64,000 bases of DNA from Thozetella sp. PMI_491 (Eukaryota; Ascomycota; Sordariomycetes; Chaetosphaeriales; Chaetosphaeriaceae), in contig MU270069.1 in the NCBI GenBank assembly GCA_021432635.1, positions 248,001 to 312,000 on the forward strand, in the 5' to 3' direction. The translations under genes were made by a program, and so were the position numbers. Of the stretch, positions 46,379 to 57,797 are shown piece after piece (position 1 is the stretch's first letter; every line of letters starts with the position of its first letter). The notes under the pieces are model-generated. The model had not been told where the DNA came from, made no database searches, and was given only the letters and a program-made list of their open reading frames with translations.

Positions 46379-48369
46379 ATGCCGAGTGTCTTGCTTGAAT
46401 CTTCTCTGGGCGGTCACGGGCCTACCGACTGTTCTGACTTGTTCGACTGGGACAAGTATCTCACTCCCTCGGAGGGCTCGTCGTCGGATGGAGGTTCCGT
46501 GACGACAGGGTTGACCACCCTGACCGCTGCTGGAACTTCCGTCGCCTTCGGGACGGACAGGGACCTGGACCCAGCCACCTACCTGCTGGCGAATGCTCCC
46601 TCCGGAGACGTAAGCCTCCTCAAGGATGCCCTGTGGCCACAGGTCCCCGTCACGCAACCTCCTAGGGCGCCCACCATCAACATCCAAACCGCCCCGAGAG
46701 GGACTGGGTCCCCCGAACCTCTCTATCCCACCTCCCAGATGCCACACTCCAACCATGGCTCGCCCATCGGCAGTCCTTCCCGAACCCTCATGAATCCAGA
46801 GCAGACGGCCGAGATTCGCAAGAGGAAGGCCTGCCACCCTTGCAGGATTGCCAAGGTTGCGGTATGGTCCCTTCCTCTCCTTCCTGTCCACGTAACATGT
46901 GCTAACGCGCCCGCATAGTGTGACCTGAACGCCGTCTGCCAGAGGTGCGAGGATCTATGCAAGAAGCTGGGCAGCGACAGCGCCACGGACGTCTGCATAC
47001 GCAAAGAACCGAGCAAGGTCATCGGCACCCAATTCAGTATGTACCCGCACCATTGCCTTGTGCTCAAACTGCCCCTCCCCCACCTCCCCCCCCCTTTCCC
47101 CAGCCTTCTCCTCCCCCATCGTATGTGTGCTGGATGTGACTGACAAGCATAGACCGGTGGGCGTGGGTGGATTGGCAGTTCCCAAAACCAGACCAATTTG
47201 AGAAGAGGCCGACCAACATCTACTTGTCCTTCTCGATGTCTGGCGTGCAATGTCCATGCTTGAGGGTCTGTGTGGACGCAAGCAGCGCCCAGCGAGCGAA
47301 CGGCACGATAAAGACGGTCGGTATCGCGCCCGACCACAAGGCCCATTTACGAGAAGATATTTGGGCGTGGGCAGAGGCTCAGCTCCTATGGGAGCGGGCT
47401 GGAACGTTTGAGTGGCGCATCGAGAGACTCCTGCGGGACTTCGTCCGCGGCAATATCCTAGATGAAGTCTCCAAGACAAAGGACCTGCGCGAGAAGCAGG
47501 CGGTGCAATTGCGAGAACAGAAGGCACTGATGCTCAATGTCCTTAGGATGAGTGGTGCCTGGCGGGTCTGGGGCGCCGAGCGCCTATTCGTCCGCCCGGG
47601 CCCGGATTCCGAGAGGGCATTCGCTCCTAGCTTGGGGCTTGAGCCTGTTCTGAATCAGCTCAAAGGGTGCGCCGAGTCTATCTTGAAGCAGAACGAGAAG
47701 GACGTCCTCGATGGCATCGACTCATACCTAGCGCCGCGGGACATCCGTGAGAAGGACCACCCAGACCTCTGGGCAGCGATGAACGTGGCCATGTGGTTAA
47801 CACTGACACAGCTCATCCTGCTGTACCGCAAGACAATGGGGGTTGGTCTTGCCTCCCGCCAAGAATACCCCGGTATCTTCGCCACAGTTGGAGGTGAGTC
47901 TATCCGTCAAAGGGTGCATCGTGGACCATATACTAGGTCTGGAGGTTGACATTGGTCCAGCCTCGACCAGGAGGAATGAGTTTTTCGAGACGACGGCCGA
48001 GCTGCTGCGGAGCCTTGTCGTCATCTACTCAAGCCACTTCCGGACGCGCAACGTCCTCGAGAGTCTCAAGAAGGCGGCCCTCCCAGTGTTTGCTTCAGAC
48101 GAGGAAGTTCATAGGGACTTTGAAGAGACCTGGGAACGTCGTCAGCAGTTCTGTAAGTTGTCCCAGAGCCTAATACCTACAACCCTACAACCCAACAGGC
48201 CCAGGAATCGAGGCTGACGGCGAGAAACTTAGATCAAGCCATCAAGGATCAGTTCCTGCCCTCGGGCAGGGCCGACAAACTGATCATTGATCATATAATC
48301 TCCAAGGAGGAGAAGGTACTTGGCCGAAAGCAGACGAGCCCGAAGAGGTCCAAGGACTTGAACCGCTAG
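46379..48369 (+). CDS. Zn2Cys6 binuclear cluster protein, tandem copy 2
   Basis: Five exons proposed: 46379-46861, 46919-47036, 47153-47893, 47961-48152 and 48233-48369; 556 aa. The Ser/Thr-rich N-terminus precedes KRKACHPC, and the cluster reads CHPCRIAKVACDLNAVCQRC with the same spacing as copy 1 at about residues 152-171; the first intron (46862-46918) again falls before the third Cys. Downstream the sequence is helix-rich (for example AHLREDIWAWAEAQLLWER and LWAAMNVAMWLTLTQLILLY), ending in the basic tail KRSKDLNR. The acceptor of intron 3 could also be at 47936, adding eight residues in frame. By eye it is a distant homologue of copy 1 with similar length and layout. It is predicted to be a nuclear DNA-binding regulator. 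Target unknown. Confidence 0.75.
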
Positions 48370-48791
48370 CTCACGTGCTGTTGCATTAGTCGCGCGGCGT
48401 CGCCATCGGCGTTCTGTGCCATTTAGGGATTGGGTTGGAATATCTGATGGTCAATTTAGGGCTTGGGGCGTCTGGTTTGCACTGTCAAAAGGGAAGATTG
48501 AGCGCTCGCGAGAGGCTGCAGATTGCCGATCGTTCTTTGTAAAGGGATACCCCCGGGCTGTTGGTTTGCTTGTTCAAGGGACACAAATGGTTTCGCCAGC
48601 TGTAACGGGGAGTGCAGCCAATGCGGCCATTGGTTGGAGGGGGCATTATGCATATATTCACTCATGCTATACGTTAACGTCGATATTCTATTGCATTACT
48701 ACCTAGCCATCTACGCCACCTCTTTCAGGATACCTTCCCGTGCCTCTTCCATGCCCCAATGGGGTTCATTCCGAGGGTATCTTGGAAATTT
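48370..48791. other. Convergent spacer, no gene
   Basis: About 420 bp between the stop codons of Zn2Cys6 copy 2 (plus) and the RTG2-like gene (minus). It probably holds both 3' UTRs. No structure noticed. Confidence 0.6.
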
Positions 48792-50756
48792 CTACAACTG
48801 ATCGTTCATGAGTCCTGCAGTGACAGTGATCTTAAGCTCTTCTTTCCTACCCTTCCCTACCCCTTTGAAGAAGCCAGGTAGTTTCTCTAAATCGATTCCC
48901 TTGGCAGCTCCTGGGCTGACCAGGATTCGTAAGTGAATTTTGAGCTTCTTCTTGCCCTGCTCCGCGGTTGCCTCAAATCTGCCATGTGGGTTAGAGTTGA
49001 ATGTCAACTTGCGACCAAGTCCCGTGGCTTCTTACCTGATCGTCCGGCCTATCCTATCTGCTGTCCTCGGCCAGCAGGGAACCACGCTGGCTAGAGTAGC
49101 GGAGGTGACACCGATGTAGTCGGCCCATACCGACGTGTCCGAATCCGAGGTATTGGCTAGGTCCCTTAACCTCTGATACAGCGGCTCATCTACTGGACCG
49201 AGGGTCGAATCCCAGCGGGCACATAGTGTGAGGCCGAGTACGGCGCGAGCCAGGTGTGTTAGTCCAGGGCAACTGGGGTCGCGGGTTATGGCCTCGTGGA
49301 GTACGGCCGAGGCATTAGCATCTGGACGCTCGCCCGTGCGGGCCCAAATCTGCCGGGCGAATACAGACTCGAGACCAAGAGTGAAGATGGTGTTGGTAGC
49401 GGAGAAGTCAACGCTTTTAGGGAGCGCAGAACGGAGTGACGAGACAATGGAGCGCAGGGTGGCGGCGTCTTCTTGATTCGCAACCCAAGGCGGAGGCGGC
49501 AGAATTAGGGTCAAAGGGTTCTCTTCCCGCAATGCGCGATCCAGCTTCATCATGAGCGCCCCTTGTCGGTTCCCTCCGCCACAGAATGTAACGGAGCGGA
49601 TCTGTGGAACGGCCGCAATCAAGGCTTCGACGACTGTCACGATGGCGGCAAACTGCGAGCGGCGTCGTTTGGACATGCCGAAGATCTTTCCGTCAAAGTT
49701 CTTGTTCATCTCAAGCATGTCAGCTGTTTTGCGGAACTGCTGGCCCGACACGGTATAGGTATTGACTGAAGGCACCGGGTAAGGCTGAATATCATCGTTG
49801 TGCATGAGCATGTGGCCATAGCCTCTGAAGCCGCCGCCGCAGAGGTAAATGTCCAGCCCTTCAGCATTGCGGACACCGCTACCTTCCTGTTCTTTGGACT
49901 GCGTCGAGAGGGCAGCGACCGTGGCTGCCAACGAGGGGAAAGTAGACCTGAGATTCTGGAAGGCGTCGCGCATCCCGCTCTGTAGCTTCGATAGCTCGGC
50001 CACTTGTACGTCCGTCTCGGCATTCTCGAGCACCCGTATTAGGCGCGCAGCCCCAAACGGCAGGCTCTGGCCGGCCTGCGCAGCCGCAATCTCGTAGCCG
50101 ACCCCGCCGAGCCCCTTTTCCTTGAAAGCGTACGTGTCCATGTAGGTCATCTGAACGCTCCCGCCGCCAAGGTCCAGCAGCAAGCCCTTCACATCCACGA
50201 AGCCAGACCTCGCCCCGAGCGCACCGAACAGCGTCTCCACCTCCGGCGCCAAGATCTGAACCGATAGATCCGGCGTCGCTTTCTTGATAGCTTCCAACAT
50301 GTGGGCTGCGTTGCCGGCACGGCGCATAGCCTCTGTGGCGAACACGCTGACCTGGCTTACCGGCACGCCGTAGTCGTCGACGGCAATGGAGCGGAAGCGT
50401 GCGAGTGTTTCCGACACAAGTGCGATGGTCTTGACCGGGAAGACCAGTGGGCCGCTGCCTCCGGCAGATGACTCATGCAGAGCATCAAAGAGCGAGATAG
50501 GGGCTCTTTCTGCGTATATGCAGCGCAGGAGGCGAGTCTGTGGTGGCGAGAGGTCTGAGATAGAGAAGCGGATGCCATTGCTAGGGAGAGGGGCCGGTGT
50601 AAGAACTAGGGGCTATGTAAATAAGGTATAGGGACTGGGAATGGCCACTGACCTGCCCATGTCCACCAAAGCATAAAGATGGTTTGGAGCTGAGGGATCC
50701 CAGCGAGATATCTTCTCGTCGAGATTCCCTAGCGTGATTATATCTGCCACCGACAT
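48792..50756 (-). CDS. RTG2: RTG2-type PPX/GppA phosphatase-domain protein
   Basis: Exons on the minus strand: 50756-50653, 50580-49036 and 48978-48792; introns of 72 and 57 nt; 611 aa. The N-terminal ASKHA fold of the Ppx/GppA family is clear: the first phosphate loop YALVDMGSNGIRFSISD crosses intron 1, followed by FATEAMRRAGNA and the second loop LLLDLGGGSVQMTYMD. A long C-terminal part (about 300 residues) matches the fungal retrograde-regulation protein 2 layout and not a short exopolyphosphatase. In yeast Rtg2 senses mitochondrial dysfunction and frees the Rtg1/Rtg3 transcription factors; filamentous homologues are annotated the same way but are less studied. The frame is open upstream of the chosen ATG but without another ATG in the next 30 codons. 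The orthology call is by similarity. Confidence 0.85.
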
Positions 50757-51398
50757 GCTGTATATCCTGGCGTGTGTGGCCCTCGTAAACGGCGTTTTAC
50801 GGCAACCTATGCAGGAAACCGATCCCCCGCTTTGATCTAAAGCCAAGCAGGCGTGAATGTCTAATGCTGCAGGCGATATGGGACCGACCGCTCGGAATCA
50901 GTATCTCTTTCTTAGGTAGCCGACTTCCTAAAAAAAAGATAGCCGAGGACAGGCAGTTGCGGCATTTGGGGAATGACCCGAGGACTAAAAGAAGAAAGAC
51001 GACGAAAAAGAAGGCTTGATCGCGTGACACTTTCCCGGATTGAATTGTAGGCAGGAGTAGAAACGGCACGGCGACCAATGATGACGGCTCTCTTCCATTC
51101 CCTTCTCTTGCAGAGCAAAGTAGAACTCGCCTCCCACTCCACACCCACCTTTGGCCCACTGCCTCCCACAAACCAAAAAAAAAGACAGGTCGATTGGCTT
51201 TCGATGCACATATGGGGGCCAACATGCTGCTAAGCTGTCTCAACGGCTGACGACAAAATGGCACCTGATAATCATCATCTGGCTGCTTCTTCCTCGGCAT
51301 GGGAAATGGATATATACGATCCGAGTTCAGGAAGCTATCAATGTACAGAAAAAAGGATGCTGTGAGCGCTGCGGGAAAGATCCACGCGGAGGGCCCCG
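50757..51398. other. Spacer upstream of the RTG2-like gene
   Basis: About 640 bp containing the RTG2-like promoter (left) and the 3' UTR of the O-fucosyltransferase-like gene (right), both minus strand. The minus-strand frame crossing this spacer has no domain and is not called. Confidence 0.5.
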
Positions 51399-52812
51399 TC
51401 ATGGCCATATCGTACGCATCATGCGCTGCCCCTTCGGCGACTTGCCAAACACCACCGAGTACTGATCCTGCCACTGCACGTACGAGTTGTTGCTCTTGTG
51501 CTCTGGCGAGCCGAAACCGCCGTAGGTATTCCTCCGCCGCAACGCCAGGTTCCACGCGAAGCTCGACTCGGCCACCCCCGCTACGAGCCCGGCCCGGAGC
51601 ATGATCTCGTAGTCTACCAGGGCTCGTTGGTCCCAGCTCATGCCGTACAGGGTGTTCAGATCCTCACCCTCCAGGATATCTGTCTTCTGTACGACCGTTA
51701 CGTTGAAGTCCTTGGCCCTCTCGGCAAAGGCCGTGATATTTTCCTGCGTCGCTCCCGTGGCCATGTAAGCTAGCGGGATCTTAGACCTGGTGATATAGTC
51801 TAGGTAATATGCCGCCTGTGTCTCGTATGGTGGGAAATCCTTACTAATGATATCTCGCTCTGTCCGAAGATGAACGCCCACGAAACTCCGCTGGTGGATG
51901 CCCTTCCTCGGGTCGAGGCTCAAGGTGAACAGCTTTTTCATGTTGAACAGAGCGGATGCTGCCAGCTGTCTCGCATCCTCCCGGATCCGAAGTATGCGCC
52001 CAAAGTTCTGGGCGACGGCAGGCTCGTCCGCCGTCACCGGCCACGAGAACCAGGTCAAGTCGAGTTCGAAATGGATCGGGGTTGGACGCTTCTCCTTGGG
52101 CCAGTGCTTCAGGACAAACGCCTGCAAGCGGCCTCCCAGATTCGACACGTCGCTGATAACCCCGTTGGTCATGGGGATACCGGTGTCCATGATCTTGAAC
52201 CGCACCGCATTCAGGAGACTGGGCACGTCCCACAGATCGTCCATCGATTGGTGTACTTTCATCTGCGGGCATGAGGTGGACAGAGCGTGTTCAAGGTGCT
52301 TCTGGTCGAAGAAGTGCTCCAGCGAGGTCGACTTCATTGGCCCTTTGCCGCCGTTGGGAGTCGTCTTGGTGATGTCCTTGCTGTTGCGTTCGACAACCCG
52401 AGGGAGGATGAGCTCGGCTGTAGAGGACGTTAGCTTCTTTTTGACAGCAGGAGAAGGAGGGGGCTGGGGGGCGTAGCAGGAACGGACCTCCCATCTCGAT
52501 GGCGACCCGGAAGCAAGTGAGGTGGGCGTTCTTGACTTGGCTGATGCCTCCATAAGCCGAGGCACACGACAGGTACAAATTTGGAGTCCATTGCTTGCTT
52601 GCGCAAAGCCTCGCGATGCCGCTGCCATTGAAGCTGCCGTCAATCTCGTTCTCGAGAAAATCAGCAACGAAGACAGTCTTTTGATCCTTGAACGTACGCA
52701 GTACGTCATGGTACGGCGACGTGTGCCTCGTGAAATACAAGAAGCTCCAGATGAAGGCCAGCAGCGGCGCTGCTACCTTGAGGGCGAAGGCGCCCTTTGA
52801 CGAACTCAGCAT
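51399..52812 (-). CDS. Type II membrane O-fucosyltransferase-like glycosyltransferase
   Basis: Exons 52812-52488 and 52417-51399 on the minus strand, with a 70-nt intron (GTCCGT...CTACAG, branch CTAAC); 447 aa. A short cytosolic N-terminus is followed by a signal anchor (VAAPLLAFIWSFLYF) and a lumenal catalytic part. The block NLYLSCASAYGGISQVKNAH, then CFRVAIEMGAELILPRVVER across the intron, and later SFVGVHLRTERDI are typical of the O-fucosyltransferase superfamily (GT-B fold), where the HLRTE-type Arg contacts the GDP-sugar. The C-terminal VAGVAESSFAWNLALRR fits the nucleotide-binding half. It is probably a Golgi enzyme; donor and acceptor are unknown. Related proteins are common in filamentous fungi but mostly uncharacterised. 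Confidence 0.78.
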
Positions 52813-55800
52813 GCCGATGGTCTCGAGGGGCTCGCCGGAGCGAGGGGAAACCGCGAGTAGAAGTCGGGCGCAGGGAGCCTGCGGGTGGACACTTTTATCG
52901 ACGACAGGACCCCAACCAGCAAAGACGGGGCACTGTTCGATGGCGGCCGAAGAGTGGCAGGCGGCGAGTCGACTGAGGTGCGATGTATGCGGTTTTGACG
53001 GTGAGATGTCCCCCGGACAGCGCATTCGGTACGAGAGACCTGGCTGTTGCAGTTTGGCGAGGGACATATATCTCTGAAAGGGACGGCTTCCTCGCTCCTG
53101 CTGAAATGATTGCTACGATAGCGGCACGTCTCATTGATCTAGTGGCAAGCCACGCGCCAAAAAAATCCAGCCTGGGCCGGACAGCTCAGGGGAAATCTGG
53201 GTCCGTCTCCAGCGATTCCTCGTACCTTTTCTCCTCCTTCGTCTTGGTGGCTCCATCGTGGCTTAGAATCGAAGACCAGTGGAGGCTGAAAAGACTGGTA
53301 GATTCCCCCGATGGATAGGCTGAGCAAAGGAGCTTGAGAGGTTGAGCGCCCTCCGTCGTAAGACCCGGATTGCCGGGCCTCTGCCGGACCTAGTCGGCCG
53401 GGGACGGCATATGCTCTGCTCCGGTTGTACTGTCTCGGACCGCCCTTCCAGGGTAGGTAGTTTACCCCTAAGGCAAGGCGCCGCCCCCGCGCTATTAAAA
53501 AAAAAAAACCCCTACCCCCTCCTAGAACAGGGTGCATTCAGATGCGGAGGTGGATAATTGCTGAGCTTCCCCCCTTAATGTTCTTCAAATACGGGCCTTG
53601 TCTCTCTCCATGATTACGGAGTAGGTCCTTTGGTCTTTGCTTTGCTTTTGTTTTTTTCTCCCCCATGTTTCTAGCGCTCCACTTCCCCTTCTACTCTCTA
53701 GGCTCGCTTCGTAGCTGATCAAGATCTGCCGTGGAAGCTTGGACTTTGCCAGCGGTCATGTTGGAAGAGGGTGGCAGGCATGACCATGGAAGCTTATGCA
53801 GCTTCCGAAACCTCGAGTGAGCTATCGACCCTCATGGCTGGCCGAATGGGTTTTCAAGCGCTACATGACCGCGAGACGGACAAGGACGACTTGAGTTTGC
53901 TGCTCTTGGAGAGGGGGACTTTCGGATTGGTGCTCCGAAGCATGGCCCGCGCGGTCGGCAGTGGCATCCGGGGTTGGGCTAGTAAGACCCTTCCTACGAA
54001 CAATGCACGGACATGTCCCTGGCGAGTGAGCTCGTAGCCTTGCTTAAAAACAAGCCTGTTTCAAATGCTCTGGACGCCATGAATGAGGCCGACATTAAGC
54101 CCAAGGATCTTGGGATGAGTATATATCGGCCAAACAACTAGCTAGCCAGCAGTTGGACGCGTTTAGGCGCGTGCGAAAGTAGCTACGGAAGATTTCATCT
54201 GACAGCTGGCTCGGGACTAAATCCGTTTTGCGCAGGCCAGACGAGCACTGACAAGTGGCTTGGGGCATTCGGAAGTTGGCTTGTTTCGAGTTGCTAGCGG
54301 CTTCAACCAAGAAGCTCGTCCGGTCCATGCCGCGCTCATAACCTTATTTCCCGATGGGTGGCGAGACCGCATGAAGGTGATATCGGCAAGTCATCCTTTC
54401 ATCAGCTGGATAGATTGCCGTAGGGCACAGCTACATAGTGAGAAGAAAATAGGAGAGTGAGGGATGGAGAGAGGGGAGAGGGGGAAATGGACATGGTCAA
54501 GGCGGTCTAGGGCACCCGGCGAGTGAGTGTCGCCCAAAAGGCCGGGCTCACCGAGGACCAGGTTCTGGCTCTGCCCAGGGGGAGAGCTTGTCTGTTGGGT
54601 TGCCCATCATCGACGCAATGGAACGCGCTGGGCTTGCTGGGGTCCTTGCTCGGTCCCACCGCCACTCTTTCTCCAGCTAGTCCAGCTAGAACCCTTGCTC
54701 CCCCCAAGGCCGTAATAGGAGCACGGTACTCGGCGTGGTGGTAGTCTGGCTTGCAGAAGAGGCAAAGGTCTGTGTGGACGGGGGAGTCCCGTCCCGCCGG
54801 AAGCTTGTCTTTGGTCGGTTGCTACCAACCATAAGCACCATCTATATACCTACCTTACGTAGTATCTCGTAGACGGGTGCGGGTGCGACCCACGAAAAGA
54901 AGCACGCAAGCACGGCAAGGCCATGACGAGAGTGTCCACTTATACCATCCTTTTGCTGCCTCAAGACTGTTGGACATTCGTCTATACACCACACAAGACA
55001 CGTACGGCCAAGGACGGGCCGTTTCCCGGATCCCTGCTTCGCATCTTTATGCGCACCCCAGCTGGCTCCCCCCTCGTCTACTTACCCTTGAAGGGGGGGG
55101 AGCGGGGGGGCAGTCGACGACGGGGAGCCACTTAAGCACGACAAGGGAACGCGTCTCCCGCGCGCGACTGCGACGCGAAAAAACGCGCGCGCCTAGCCAG
55201 CACGAAGAGCTGGTCGCACCCCCCCGCATGGCCTAGCGCGTGGGACATCTGGTGCCCAAATTTTAATTCCCAGAGTTGTGGCCTTTGAAGGAGAGACGTC
55301 GACGGCGATTTGAAAGCTGTATCCTGGCCGTCTTGATGCGAACCGGCCACACCCTTCGACCTTGGCCGGCTTCTTCCCTCCTGCAACTCCAAAGTGCAAA
55401 CCGCACGAACCGCACGAACCGCTGCGTGCTCAAGAGAGCCCGTTCGCCCACACCACCCCGCTCTCGTCCTGCCCGCTTTTTTTCTTGCCGGCGCGCGCGC
55501 GATCGCAACCTCGTCTTCCTGCGCTTCCCTCCCCCAGCGCCTTTGCACCCCCCCACCTGCACCTGCACGTTCGTCCCAATCAACGCGCTGGACCACACCC
55601 CTCGGCTCCGTCTTCTTCCCAGCCTCTCGATTTTCCGCCCCGACTCGGATTGCCGACTTGCAAAACACCCAGCCGATCGCTACTGCACCCTCTTCGCACG
55701 GCCTTCGTCTGACTTGGCAGTCCGACAACATTCTCTCGCTCGCCCGCTGGCCAGAAGGATTACGAAAGGTGCCGCTGGTGACCCAACTGGCTCGTGTCCC

Positions 55801-57797
55801 AACCTGCAAGCCCCGCTTGCCAGAAGCCACCAAAGTCACCCTCCCGTCACACATTGCGCTTAACACCTGCGCTTACACGGGCGCGAACATCCCCCCTTTC
55901 ATCTACTCACTCTAACTGGAGGACTCGCACCACCTCTGGCCTAGAGGTACTTTGACCTGCCCAGTCTGTGCCCCGGTGTACGTCGCCTCTTCGTCACCTG
56001 GCGAACGTCGTCTCTCTGGCACGGCCCCAAGCAGCACGTCCCCTCCCCCCTCTTCGGTGCTGCTGTTCGAGGCGGCCTTGGCTCTATTCTCGAACGGCGG
56101 TCCCAGAGGGCGTTCCTGCTTCTTCGTGCTTGTCCCGTGCTGCTGCGTCTAGCGTCTAGCGTCTGCCCGTCTGCAGCTGCGCTCTGCTGTGCCAGGCACC
56201 GTTGCACCGCTCCTTCGGCCGCTACTGAGAGAGCTAGCAGCCACGCCCAGGAACACTCCCCTCGTGGTGCGCCTGCCCCTCGGCCCATCCAGAGCCAACG
56301 TTGGCCGCCGCCGCCGCCTCCGCCGCCGCCCCCCCCCTCAGCTTGCTGCGCTGTCTGCTGCTGCACGCACGCCCGCGCCAGCCCCGACCAACCCGGTCCC
56401 GAGCCAGACAGACGCGCCCCAGGGACGCGTCGCCTGCCAATCGAAGATCGCTGCAGCGGGCTCGCCTGCATCTGCGTTTGTTGGGCCTCGTCCGCTGGTG
56501 CCCAGCACGCCAAAACCGCCCCGAACACAGCTTCCCCGGCCGGGGCTTACCGCAGTAGCTTCGCCTGTCCGGGCCTGTCCCACGAGGTCCACGATATCCT
56601 GCAGACCGCCTGCAGACGTCTCACTTGGCCCCCGGCATCCGCGAGCCCACTTGGACCTCCACTGGGCCCATCGAGACTCGGATTGCCACCGCAAACGAAC
56701 CCTGAAATCCAACAAAACCGTCCGCGAGGAACCTGTCGGCCCCTCTCAGGGTCCCCCCTGGTGCCGTATCCACCCAGCCCAGGCGCTTTGCTTGCCGTGG
56801 ACCTCGCCCACTGGCCCGCACCGTCCTTCCCTGGTGGGGGTTTGCATGCAAGCTGGGGTCCAGAGCACACACCCCTAGGGCCACACTGGCTGCATCACCG
56901 CTACGACCACATTTAGCATCCCGCTCGTTCGTACTACCCCGTGCTCTCCTCTCCTCACCGGACCACGCACATTCTCTCCCCTACTGCCGCCGTCACCTAC
57001 ATATTATTCCTTTCCCTCCTTCCTCCCACGAGGAGAAGCCCACAGGGAGAACTTGCATATCCTCCTCTCTTCCTCAAGGGAATAACCACCCACCCTCTCC
57101 CACCTCCCCTTCGTTAGTCACTCCTTTAACCTATCCCCCCGCTTCTCGCTCCATCTGCTGTTGGTGGGGTGGCCTCGCTACCTTCTTCACACGGCTCCCC
57201 CATACGCACCGGGGAGACACGACTTATCACGACACTGAAACGCTTTTCCTTTTTGATTGTTCCCTTGACACGATATCGACACATTCTTACCATTAACACC
57301 ACGAACATATCTTTTCTATCCCTGCTCATTTGTGTACCCCCGATTTTTATTCGTCAAACCTAATAGTCCTCCTGCTCTGGCGGGAATTGGCGCACAGTCC
57401 CCAGAAATCGCTTTTACCCGCTGTGATAGCTCGACTTCACCAGCCATCTCATTTTTTGGGGGGGCGACCCGTGGCCTGGTGGCGATTTTTGCTACCGACT
57501 CAAGGAAAGACCATCTCACTTGCGTCTGAGATTTGGTCCAGCACCAACAAGAGGGGAAACGAAACCAACCGGCCGACGCGCGCCCGGCGACCGTGATCTC
57601 ACCACACTTCGACTAGCCTGTCGGCAGAGAAGGACTCCCCTCACCTTGGGCGATTCCCCAGTGCTCTTGTAGAGATTGCCGTGCGGCAGCGCTGCGGACG
57701 GCCTTTTTATTAATCTTCGCCAGCCCTCTTGTCTCGCATTCCATTGCTTCATGACGCGCTAGCATTCCAGCCGACCTTTTGCGCGTTGAAAGACAAG
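52813..57797. other. Long intergenic/leader region, no supported gene
   Basis: About 5 kb between two divergent genes. The left part holds the O-fucosyltransferase-like promoter. From about 55250 to 57797 the plus strand is strongly C/T-rich with Pro/Ser/Arg-rich open frames (55276-55863, 56137-56916) that are best read as a long promoter and 5' leader of the gene starting at 57798. A small plus-strand frame at 53780-54037 is not supported by any domain. Confidence 0.5.

Noticed and set aside
50797-51555. 252-codon minus-strand frame between the RTG2-like and O-fucosyltransferase-like genes
   Set aside because: Its right part is the out-of-frame shadow of the glycosyltransferase 3' end, and the rest is unconserved-looking spacer.
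53780-54037. Small plus-strand frame MTMEAYAASETSSELS followed by a donor-like GTGAGC
   Set aside because: No continuation exon and no recognisable domain; possibly a relic but not supportable.
55276-56916. Plus-strand frames of 195 and 259 codons in overlapping C/T-rich DNA
   Set aside because: Several frames are open at once because the DNA is low in A/T stop-forming triplets; the peptides are low complexity and match nothing I recognise.
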